From: Apus apus
Lineage: Eukaryota > Chordata > Aves > Apodiformes > Apodidae
DNA length: 64,000 nucleotides
Direction of reading: 5' to 3'
NCBI RefSeq assembly: GCF_020740795.1
Contig: NC_067296.1
Location: 3,015,001 to 3,079,000 of the forward strand
In this document: in pieces, positions 45,536 to 55,700 of the stretch
Layout of the letters: the number at the start of each line of letters is the position of its first letter
How positions within the stretch are numbered: position 1 is the first letter of the stretch
The notes under the pieces: model-generated
Told to the model about the DNA's origin: nothing
Databases searched by the model: none
Seen by the model: only the letters and a program-made list of their open reading frames with translations
Made by a program: the position numbers and the translations under genes

Positions 45536-46685
45536 ACTCAGGTCTCCTGGTGCAGCACACGGGCTTGGCCACGCTCATCCCAGCCGTGGGGTCTGGCTAC
45601 ACGTGTCCCCACACTGTCCCCTGCCACCATCTACTTCTGCCTTTCCCAGAACCTGGATCAGCCAGGAGCTCAGCTGCACTGGGATGATTCTCCAGTACCC
45701 AACAGCAAGAAAGCTGTTGCCTGCCTGCATGGAAGGGCCTGAAGGTGTTGCCCAGCCCTGCACCTCACTACCTCACTTGGACATGAAGCCCAGGCAAGGG
45801 CAAGGGCTTGTATCTGGGCAGAGGAGCACGTCCTACATCCAGGCAGCTTGTGAGTAGCAGGACCTCACCAGTGCTGGGTAGGACTGTAAGGGCTGCTGAC
45901 AGCACCCAACAAAGCAGGTCTGCTTTGCTTTGCTTCCTTCTGGCTTGGCCATGTCCTGCCCCACACCATGTGGGGATGTCTCTGTGCTGGGAACAGGGTG
46001 GGTCCTGCTTTGAGTGAGCAGGATCTGGGTTGGTGCAAGGATGCACTGGTAGCCAGGCAGACCTGGGAGCAAAGGGACAGGGCTGGAGCAAGGCTGGCAC
46101 GGAGCTGAGGTCACTGCTGAGGCCAGAGGGTGGAGTGGTCTCATGGACCCCCAGCACCAAACCCTCAGACCTGCCACTGGGCCCAGGGACCTGTAATTTG
46201 CTGTGAAGCCCTGTTGGACCTTGCAGCACCATGGACCAGAGGGAAAGGCAGCAGGTGAATCTTCTGGGAGCTGCCTCCAGACTTAGTGGGGACAGGCAGC
46301 AGATTGTCCCACTCCAGCCATGTCTTCAGTATCCAGGACTCCAAAACTCAGCTCCAGACATTGCTCACCCATGGCCTTGACTGTGCAGAGACACAACTTT
46401 TAGGGACACTGACAAACACCCTTTGCTGCCCTGTGCAGGGGCTGAGGTTCTCCACAGCCAGGCAGATGCTGCAAGATGAGGGCTAACTTCTTCATCACCC
46501 AGAACATTACAAAGCCACAGGAGCTGCATTTTCACCACAACTGGTGTCCCCAGGGGCTGTGACAGGCAGGGGACAGGCAGGGCTGGGAAAGCCACTGCTG
46601 GAGACACATCACTGCTCTGATACACTTGTAAGAAGAGGACTTGGAGAGAGTTTGATTTCTTTTTTTTTCATAGAGATTTTTAATG

Positions 46686-46691
46686 TTTATT
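46686..46691 (-). terminator. MTCL2: Candidate distal MTCL2 poly(A) signal (AATAAA)
   Basis: The minus strand reads GTTAAAAAATAAACATTAAA in an AU-rich setting with no repeats, typical of a mature 3' UTR end. It is nearly 6 kb beyond the stop codon. Confidence 0.5.
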
Positions 46692-47369
46692 TTTTAACAG
46701 ACTTGGTTTAAAGTTTTTGTTTTCTACAGTAATTCAATGTAAAAATCCCAGTACAATATACAACGGCTTGACATTTGGAATAAGAAATCCAGCTTGGGCA
46801 GACACGTGAGTTCAGCTAGTTTCTAACACAGGTAGCAAAATTCCCTCCACCCTCCCCCAGATTTCCCAGCCAGGAAGGCATGTGGACAGAAATGCTCTAC
46901 AAATGTCACTCCCACCCCATCAAGACACTGGCTGCCCTGTCCCTGCCTGGACTGCAGTGGGACAGTGCCTCAGATGCATCACCTTGGAAAGGACAAGGTC
47001 CTCTCCATGGGATGGCAGGGAGCCTCCAACGTTGGAAGGCACAGTCTGCAGTCAAGCCAGGCTGGCTGGGCCTTGTGCGTGAGTGATGCAGGATGCTCTC
47101 CTGCATGCAGGTCCCTCAGGCTATGGGACTCCTTCAAGATGGAGAGGAGACCTGTCCTCCCCTTGGCAGCAGTGCCAGCAGCCTTGTGCCCTAGTGCAGC
47201 CATAGGTCATTGGAAGGGGATGGCCATGGCCCTGTGTGGCCCAGCCCAAGGGAAGGAAAACAAAGATGATGCAATGGTCCCTGGCTCTAAGGTCTGAGGG
47301 GTCATCTTAGGGATAGCTTACTGGCCTGGGAGCTGACAGTCTTTCAGGAAGCCACTTGGGCCTGGCCCA

Positions 47370-47724
47370 TGGTACTCAAGCAGCCTGGGATGGTCCCTCT
47401 TGAACAGCCTGGAGTGGTTCTGCTCAAGCTACATGGGGTGGTGCAGCTTGAGCAACATGGGAAGGTTCTGCTTAAGCTACATTGGATGATCCTGCTCAAG
47501 CAGCCTGGAGAGGTCTTGCTTGAGCAGCATGAGGTATTGCTGCTCAAGCAGCATGGGATGGTCCTGCTGGAGCAGCGTTAGGGTGGTCCTGCCCAAGCAA
47601 CCTGGAGTGGTTTTGCTTGAGCAACATGGAATGGTCCTGCTGGAGAAGCATGGAGTGGTCCTGCCTAAGCAGTGTAGATAGTTCTGCTTGAACAACATGG
47701 GGTGGTCTTGCTCGAGCACCATGG
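47370..47724. repeat. 24-bp minisatellite with palindromic core
   Basis: About fourteen head-to-tail copies of TGGTCCTGCTCAAGCAGCAT plus about four bases. The centre CTGCTYRAGCAG is self-complementary, so each unit can form a short hairpin. The period divisible by three keeps frames open on both strands, but with 8-residue repeats of no known family. Confidence 0.9.
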
Positions 47725-47959
47725 AGCAGCTGCAAGTGGCAGGGACAGTTCCTCATGTCCTCCAGCATCCCAAGCACTGCATTCAAAGCCATGTCTGGCC
47801 TTTCTTGTCCCTCTTGGAAATCCTCCACTGCTTGGAAAAGTCTCCCAAAGATGCATGTGCTTGAACAGATCCCAGGGGGCCCTGGTCAAGCAACATGTTC
47901 CAAAATAGTTATTGCTAATGCTAAATGAGGACATTGGTGACTTTATCTAGCTGAGCTGT

Positions 47960-48085
47960 GAAACCTTCCAAGGGCAGAGATCCTCATACTTCCCCAGTGA
48001 CCAGTTCCAGCTGCCCCAACCCTAGGGAGAAGTCTTTCCTGATGTCCAGCATGAACCTCTGGGTTTGCAAGGTGTGGCCATTACC
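47960..48085 (-). mobile_element. Probable CR1 fragment, diverged
   Basis: The plus strand reads 'gggagaagtctttcctgatg' then 'tccagcatgaacctctgg', resembling the CR1 segment 'agtctttcctaacatccaa' and 'cctaaacctcccctgg'. Short and degraded. Confidence 0.5.
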
Positions 48086-48289
48086 TCCACTATGAAAGTA
48101 CCATGAGTAGAGGATGGGTGGAAGGCTGGTTCTCCATCCAACCTAGCCCCACATCTCATCCCCAACAGTGAGGGCCCTTCCCGTCTCATCACAGATGGCT
48201 GTGCTGGTGAGAGCCTTCTTGGGTTGGTAGGGGATGAGATACAAGGCAGGGGAAGGAGAAAGAACAGGAGAAAATAACAGCAGGAGTCA

Positions 48290-49690
48290 GATGTGCTCAG
48301 AGTAAAAGACTGGAGGGAGGATGGAGGAGAGGAGGAATGGGAGAGGCCAGGCTGGGAGAAGATGGGAGGTCAGGATGGTGTTGGGAGGTGAAGAATTGAA
48401 AGGGCAGTGAGAGAGGGAGGTGTGAAGTAAGGGAGGATGGCTGGAAGTCAGGAAAGGATGGAGGGGAAATCTGTGAGGTAGATGGGACACTTGGAGGATA
48501 AGGAGGGATGAGAGATCGGGAGAGGGGGAGGAGTATGAGGAGAAACAGGGAGACTGGGAGGTGAATGACAAGGGATGGCGAGATTGCCAGAGGCTGAGTA
48601 TGAGGAGGGACAAGACAAGAGGTGAAAGAGCATGGAAAAAAGGATGGGAAACAATGAGAGGTGGAGATTCACAGGAAGGACAGCGAGACTGATGTGGAGG
48701 AAGAGGTACAAGATGGAGGATGGGGGAGAAGGTATGGGAGATGGTGGAAAATGGAGGACAATGAAGAAAAGGGAGGTTGGAAGAGGACAAGGAGGAATGG
48801 GCGGATGGTAGGAAGTCGAGGATGAGGAAGAACAAGCAAATAGTGGGTAGTGTTGGGGCATGGGCAAGGATGGGGGATAGTGGAAGGCAGAGGAAGATGA
48901 AGGTGAGAAAAAATGGAAAACAGGGAGAGATAAGATGAAAGGTGGCAGAGAAGAAGGAGGCATGGGAAGATGGAGATGAAGGAAGGAGGGATGAGGAGAC
49001 ACAAGAGGGAGGGCATGGTGGGTAATGGAGGAGCATGGCATGGCATGGAGGGATGGGACACAGTGAATGACAGCACAGTCTGGATGGTGTGGAAGGAGGG
49101 GTGGGATGTGAAGGGGCTGGAGAACAGGGAGGGGTGGGAGGTAGTGGGTGATGCTGGAACACAAGGGATAGGACATGATGGAGGATGCAGGAGCACAGGA
49201 AAGAGGGACAGGACATGGTGGCCAATGGAGGAGCACAGAAAGGAAGAATGGAAACTGGTGGGTGACGGAGGAGGACAGCAAGAAGGGATAGGACACACTG
49301 GGTCACAGAAACACAGGAAGGAGGGATGGCATGGGTGAGGAGCAGCAGAAAGAGGGGTTGGACATGAAAGACAGAGGAATACTGGAAAAGGGATGGAATA
49401 TGGTGTGTGATGGAGCATGGAAAGGAGGATTGGGATGGGTGCAAGATGAAGGAGCATGGGAAGGAGTGCTGGGCTGGGTTAGGTGGGTGATGAAAGAGCA
49501 GAATAGAGAAGGATGGGACCTGGTGGGCAATAGAAAAACACATGAAAGAAGAAAGGATTGAGGGTCAAGGATAACAAGAAGGAAGGATGGGACAAGAGGG
49601 ATTAGAGCAGGGATAAGGAACAGGATATGAAGGATGATGGAGGAGCAAAAGGAGTGTTGGGTCATGTTGGGTGATGGAGAACCTCAGGGT
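48290..49690. repeat. Purine-strand minisatellite of about 40-bp units
   Basis: About 1.4 kb in which the plus strand is almost free of runs of C and T. On the right, units of about 36-44 bp are readable (consensus near GGAGCACAGGAAGGAGGGAT and GGGACATGGTGGGTGATGGA). To the left they fade. The minus strand is open for over 400 codons, rich in Ser, His, Pro, Leu and Phe, which is the repeat translated. Confidence 0.88.
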
Positions 49691-50190
49691 GGGACAGTTT
49701 AATGTATCTGGAGTAGGCTGGGACCTGCAGGTGATGAGAGGCACAAGGGCAAGAAGTCATGGGCAGTGATGGGAAAGGGGATGAGGGGGTCCATATGAAG
49801 GCTGGGGTGAGCTGCTGGGCAGGATGGGACAGGAGCTTAAGAAACACCAGCATCACAAGGACAACGCAGAGCTGAGGGGGCTTGGTGACAGCCCTGGCAG
49901 CAAGGCCAGGAAGGACCCACGGGTGATGGCAAGGAGCCCTGGTGGCACAGCACAGCTGGGGTCAGCAGAGAGGGATGGAGCTGGGGAGACACAGGATGAG
50001 GAGAGGATGTGACACCGGGTGTGGGCTGGGCAGCTGGCAGGATGGCAAGGACAGAGGGACAGGATCTAGACACATCTTCCATGGGTGCCCACGCTCCACG
50101 GCAGCATCAGTTCCCAGACAGGACAGACATCACAGTCCCCCCTGCAGCACAGGGATGCAGCACAGAGTGGGGGTGCATGGTGGCAGGGCC

Positions 50191-50196
50191 TTTATT
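50191..50196 (-). terminator. MTCL2: Candidate proximal MTCL2 poly(A) signal (AATAAA)
   Basis: The minus strand reads GTGATGAATAAAGGCCCTGC, about 2.4 kb after the stop codon. The downstream side is not strongly GU-rich. Confidence 0.45.
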
Positions 50197-51056
50197 CATC
50201 ACAGGACAAGCAGGCATGGTGGAGGGCAGCAGGAGAGGGGGGGCAGGGGCTGTCATCGGGGCAGAGGATGCCCTTCATACGACCTGGGCACAGGCTGGTG
50301 AGGGGAGGCAGGAGGATGGGGCAGGGACAACAGTGGCTTTGCCCTGGGCTGGGCACTGGTGGGTGGGGAGGACAGAGGCTGTTGTGGGGAGGACAGGGGC
50401 TGGCTCAACCACCTGCACATCTCGAGCAGATTTTCCCTCTTGCTTTTGCAAATCCCTTGGCTCAGCCCCCAGCCCCACGGGAGGACGCCCAGCACCACTA
50501 TCTATTTACAGAGTAAGACAGAACTGACCAATATTACAAATAATTCAAAGGCAGTTGTAAAAATGAGAAACCACATTCCAGAAGTAGAGAGTCTTTAAAA
50601 AAAAAAACAACAACCCAACAAAACAAACCAAAAACGAAACCCCAAAACCAAAACCCCCTGTTATCAATGAAAATGCTAAAAACCACCCCGAAAGGATCTC
50701 TGTACAGCAGGAGAGTGCCCGTGGCAGTTGCTTCTCCATGGCAGGCAGGGATGCTGCCCGGCCCCGGTGCTGGTGAGGGTGGCAGTACCTGCCCTGTGTG
50801 ACTCCCCCAGGTGACCAGGGTCCCCGAGGGGCTGGACAGGTGCCACAAGAGCAAAAGGCCATCGGTGCTGGGCCTGCTGGGCCCTGGTTGATGCTGGTGT
50901 GTCCAGAGACACAGGCAGTGAGTGAGTGGCCGTCGCGGAGATGCTGACGGAGGCTGCGACGTGGCAGGGATGCAGCCTTGTCTGCTGTGGGCAGCGAGCG
51001 GCTGGACAGGAGGGGGCAGCAGGAGCAGTTCTGAAGTGCAGCTGCAGGATGACAGC

Positions 51057-51262
51057 AACGGCACAGAGCCCCTGGAGCAATGCACAGAGCCCCAGAGCAG
51101 CGTGCAGAGCCTCTGGAGCAATGCACAGAGCCCCAGAGCAATGCACAGAGCCCCTGGAGCAATGCACAGAGCCCCAGAGCAACGCTTGGAGGTCCTGGAG
51201 CAATGTCACAGAGCCCCTAGAGCAAGTTACAGAGCCCCTGGAGCAACGCACAGAGCCTCAGG
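51057..51262. repeat. CACAGAGCCCCTGGAGCAATG minisatellite
   Basis: About ten units of 20-21 bp alternating GCACAGAGCCCCTGGAGCAA with the shorter GCACAGAGCCCCAGAGCAA, giving a dimer of about 41 bp. It lies in the presumed MTCL2 3' UTR. Confidence 0.93.
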
Positions 51263-51663
51263 AGGTGGAGGCACCTTCAGACAGCACCATCTGGATGAAT
51301 CCCTGCCTGGCCCCGTGGCAAACAGCTTGAAAATAGGTCAGGCAGCAGCCTCTGGAATTGCTTTTCTCTCCTGGGGCTGCACAGAGGCACCAAAGCTGCT
51401 CTGCGTGGGGCTGGATGCAGCCCCCCAGCTCTGGGAGCCCTGCACCAGCGGGGGGGCTGTGGCTGCTGCCCCCCTCCCTCCTCCTCAGATAAGGCTTTTT
51501 CTGGTGGTGACCGAGGGCCGCGGGGCACGGGCCGGGCTGCAGCCTCCCAGCCCACAATCCCTTAATCCAATTGGCGCATCTCCAAGGGAGCTCATTTTGG
51601 TATTTTTAAAATGCACTTGGTTTTACATTGCAGGCTGTCCGGAGTTGGGCAGAGCCAAATGTG

Positions 51664-51667
51664 GAGA

Positions 51668-51725
<58 letters not shown>
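51664..51725. repeat. (AG)n microsatellite
   Basis: About 30 AG dinucleotides with a single interruption (AGATAG) near 51680. Read as a CU repeat in an MTCL2 transcript. Confidence 0.98.
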
Positions 51726-51728
<3 letters not shown>

Positions 51729-52397
51729 TAAAAAAAGGAAAAAATGAAAAAAAAAAAGAAGTATATTCAGCACTTGGAGCAATAACTACAAGTGGCCCCA
51801 GGCAGGGAGGTGGGTGCAATGCAAGGGGGCACCACAGCCGTGGCCCCTGGGGTTGGTGGCAGGAGATACGGATGCACACGAGCGTGCACAGACACACACA
51901 CAGGCACACCCAGTCTGTCCCCACGCTGGGCACCCAGCAACCCTGTCTCAGCAGCTGCAGGAGCCTGGGGGTTGCGGGGGGGCTGTGCAGCCGGACCCTT
52001 CCCAGCAGGGAAGGACCTCAGCAGCCCCCCCAGAGCAGAAAGCCAGGGAGCACACAGCCAGCCCAGCCCGGCTTGAGCGCAGGGACCCTCCCCGCCTCCT
52101 TCCTGCCCGAGGAACCAGGCGCGGCCTCACGGCTGATGCAACCGCGCTGCAATCGGGGCTGGCCGGGATGAGCTGGAGCTCGGGCAGCGGCGGCGGGGCC
52201 GGAGCCAGCACCCTGAGCCCGCGGCGGCCAGCCCGGCATCGCGCCTCCATCCACCGCATCCGCCCCAGCCCTGCCCTGGCTTCACAAGCAGCCTTCCCCC
52301 GGCTCGCTCTCCCCCTTCTCGGGGAGGTGGGCACCGGCGAGGACCCCCAGCAGCTCCGAGAGAGCAGGGTCCTCCGCACAGGTGGGAGCTGGAGCAG

Positions 52398-52410
52398 CCC
52401 CCCCCCCCCC
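52398..52410. repeat. C13 homopolymer
   Basis: Thirteen C on the plus strand, G13 on the minus strand, just beyond the MTCL2 stop codon in its 3' UTR. Confidence 0.9.
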
Positions 52411-52602
52411 ACGTTGTGGGATGTCCCCCCGGGCACCCCGGCAGCTTCTGGCTCCACATCTGCTTCCTAAACGTCCCCAGGGGCGAGGGGATGGTTAGGA
52501 GACAGATGGGCCCGCCCCACCTCCCCGAGGGGCATCCAGGCGGGCGGCTCTTCTGGCAGGAGAGTGGAAAGCAGGCATGCTGCATCCCCCGGCCCCCCGT
52601 CC

Positions 52603-52752
52603 TCACTCACTCGTGGCCCCTGGCTTCTCCTCCACCCTGGGGGGGTCGGCGGGGTGCAGTTTGCACTTGGAAGGGGAATGGCGGACGGTGGAGCGGGACG
52701 GCCGGGCGAAGCAGGAGGTGAGGGACTGGGAGCTGCAGTCACACGCTGTGTC
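52603..52752 (-). CDS. MTCL2: MTCL2 last exon with stop
   Basis: Acceptor CTTTGCAG precedes 52752. It encodes DTACDCSSQSLTSCFARPSR, then STVRHSPSKCKLHPA and ends GATSE and TGA (52603-52605). Human ends similarly with PPSE. The stop overlaps a GTGAGT, a donor look-alike. Confidence 0.94.
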   Translation of the reverse strand, partial: DTACDCSSQSLTSCFARPSRSTVRHSPSKCKLHPADPPRVEEKPGATSE

Positions 52753-55700
52753 CTGCAAAGATAGGGCACAGCGGAGTTAGAGGGGCTGGGCACTCTGTCC
52801 CCTGCCAGGGTGGGACACCCCGGGGGGGGACCCTGCCTTGTTACCTCGCTGGCTATGGCCGAGATGAGGTCGGGGTCCCGCAGGGCTGCGTCCTTACTCC
52901 CCTGGCTGGGGGATGAGGGCTTGGGATCCTCGCAGCTGCTCTGCTTGAGGACTTTCTTGTTCAAGACACGGGAGATGTCGGGTGGGTAGTGGGTGGCTGG
53001 GCTGGGGTGCTCGACTCTCTTGCCGCCCTCCTCCCCAGTGGTCTCCTTCTTTTCCGAGGGGGCGGTGGGGCTCTGCGCCCGCCCACAGACGTTCCTGAAA
53101 AACTCCTGCACGAGGCCATACTTGGGTGCTTCGGGCTTGGCCCGGCTGCTCTCGGGACAGCCTGGCTTCCAGATGGACTCGGTGCTGCCCGCGTGCTCCA
53201 CCACGCTAAACAAGCTGGACAAGCCATCGTTGATGTTGCTGAGGACAGGGCTGTCACGGGTGGTGGTGGAGCGGGCCCAGGCAGAGCCGTTCTGCTTGCT
53301 CTGGTGCAGGTTCCAGAGGCTCCTGTCCTTGGAGGCATCCAGCTTGGAAGAAGACCTCCTCTGGAGCTTTGGAGAGCCGTATTTTGGGGAGCAGCATGGC
53401 CGCTCAATCCTGGAGTGGACCTTATCCAGGGAGGAGGAGATCTGCTTGCTGCGCACGGACACGAGGGAGGAGCTGCGTGGGGACCAGCTCTTGCTGTGCA
53501 CGCTGCTGCTGCGCGGCAGGTCGGTCTGCAGGCCGACGCTCACCGTCTGGGTGGTCTGTGTCCCCACGTGGGCCAGCCCCACCGTCTGGCTGGAGGTGCT
53601 TTTCACCTTCCTCTCCAGCGAGCTGGAGCGGATGGCCTGCCGCACGCAGTTGGTGATCTCCTTCATGTCATCGCTCATGTTGCCGGAGATCTCCAGGTCG
53701 TGCAGCGCCGGGGGGAAGCGGGGCACCGGCGGCACCGCGCCCTCCACCGCCCCACCATCCAGCAGCTCCCGCTGCTGCTTGGAGAAGTTGCACAGCCACT
53801 GACTGTAGGTGCTCTCCGTGCTGGCCGACTCCTCCGGCTCCTTCGGCTTGGCCATGGTGAACAAGAATCCGGGTTCGATCATGATCTTCCCCTCCTTGTT
53901 GTGCACCAGAGGTGCCTCCAGCCGCCGCACCACCGGTGGGCTGTAGTAGATGCGGATCCCCGTCTTGTCGGGTGCTGTGTAGCTCCTCTGCATTTGCTTC
54001 TGGGCTGGGTCATGCCCCGAGAGGCTGCTTGCCTGTGAGTAGTCCCAGGAGGAGATACCCAGCTTCTCCTTGGCCAGGCTGTCGGGGACAGGTTGCTCAA
54101 TATTCACGTATGTACAGTTTGAGGGAGGAATGCTGGTGCTGTCCCGGATCCCGTTGGGCAGCAGCTGGGTGGCCACAGATGTCTTTTTGCCCCGGGAATG
54201 GTCGCCCAGCCCCGGCGGGGTCTTTCCAGGGAGGTAGGGAGAACAGTCGAGCAAGCTTTCAAACTCTGACATGGAGCAAACGGACTTGGTCCTGTGGAAG
54301 GAAAGAGGACGAAGCTCACAAGGGGACAGGGCAGCTGAAGGCACCCTGCTCCCACCCCAACAGAACCCTCCTGGGCACCCAGTCTGGCTTCTCATGGGAG
54401 CCCAAGGCCTCCAGGACAACCGTGGGCCATGGCTGCATCTCCCCTTGGCTTCTGCAGCTGCCAAGTCCAGTGACAGCCCCACGCAGCCTCCTCCATGCCC
54501 CGGGGACCATGCAGGCACCAGTGTACTCGCCTTTTGAGATTGGTTCCCTTGGCTTCTGCTTCAGAGATCATCTCTTTGTCTGTGATTTTTTCATTGAGAG
54601 CCTAGGAGGACACAGAAGCAAGCTCTGGTGTCAGCAAGCACAGGGCCAACATACACAGATGGGCTGGAGCAGGGGCTGCACCTTCCTCCTCTCCAGCACT
54701 ACCGCCTTCCCCCATGCACCCAGGCCCACCATCCCGTTCCCAGGGCTATGTGGGGCTCACTGTGCCCACATCTATTTTAAAACAACTTTTTATAACTGCA
54801 CTGAAACTCTTGGGGTTCAGCCATGCTCTCCACCTTCTTCTTCTCTCCAGTCCCTGGTGCTCCCCTTTGAAGCCTCCTTTGCTGTTCCTGGGTGTGTTAT
54901 CTGGGGTTCACACCTACACATTCTTCCATCTAAACCTTAGCATAGACCTGAGCTCAGTGAGCACCCTGAGAGCCCTCCACCTTCTCTTGCCCACCTCTTT
55001 CCAGTTGCTGCTGTGCTTCTCCATTTCAGAGTGTTTCAGTGCCCACGGGTTGGCTCCCTTCTGCAACTGAAGAACATGGTGGTCACTCAATGTGTGCAAC
55101 ACCTGCCCCTCTGGGCAAGCTAAACCATTTGTCACTTGTCCCCCTGAGAGCATGCCATTGCAAAAGCACGGGGGGCAACCAGCAGAGGCAAGAGGACACG
55201 TTCATGATGGGGGTACACCATACCTGGTTGATTTTGTTCTGCAGATCCTTTGCTTGCTGCTCTGCCTGCTGCTGCTCCTCCTTGAAGCGAGCCAGCAGCT
55301 CCACTTTCTCCTGGTTCCAGTTCTTCTCACTGATCTGCAGCTGCTTGGTGAGGTCCATGACAGCACTGTAGGACTCGGCCAGGAGATGCTGGTGCTCCTC
55401 ACGCTCCCTCTTCAACGCCACCTTCCAGTCTGGCAGCGCTCGCTCTGTGATCGCTTTGCCTGCCTTTGACTCCAGCTGTGGGGACACGTTGGTGGCTCTG
55501 GGGAACCCATGGCTCCAGTGTGGTGCTGGACATCCCCAGCAAAGGGGCAAGCCTGCAGGCATCCTGCTTCCCAGAGCGGGTCCTGTGCTGCCCAGGGCAG
55601 GCAATAATTGTGTCCCTAGGGCCGTGCTGCCCAGCACAGCTCACCCCGGGGCTCAGCCGAGCCACAGCCAGCCCTGGCTCGCAGTCATGTCACACCAGAC

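Larger units (their letters stand above)
46660..52602 (-). other. MTCL2: Probable long 3' UTR of MTCL2
   Basis: No gene fits here. Three AT-rich islands look like 3' UTR on the minus strand (46.66-46.80, 50.48-50.68 and 51.59-51.64 kb), and two AATAAA signals in MTCL2 orientation lie at 46686 and 50191. MTCL2 has a multi-kilobase 3' UTR in human. Several minisatellites are embedded. Confidence 0.5.

Noticed and set aside
47369-47581. Eight-residue repeat protein encoded by the 24-bp array
   Set aside because: Open frames exist on both strands because the period is a multiple of three; no start context or family support.
48287-49543. Minus-strand open frame of 418 codons
   Set aside because: It is the translation of the purine-strand minisatellite. 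Composition is Ser/His/Pro/Phe with no domain, and other frames are also open.
52603-52614. GTGAGT at the end of the last MTCL2 exon as a splice donor
   Set aside because: The in-frame TGA falls where the human protein ends, after a matching C-terminal block, and no downstream exon is recognisable.
52989-54038. Plus-strand open frames of 269 and 349 codons
   Set aside because: Antisense to the large MTCL2 exon. GC-rich codon usage leaves few stops on the other strand. The sense frame is clearly conserved.
54292-54518. An earlier Met extending the large MTCL2 exon upstream
   Set aside because: The extension is intron sequence; a clear acceptor at 54292 and human similarity begin the exon at 54291.
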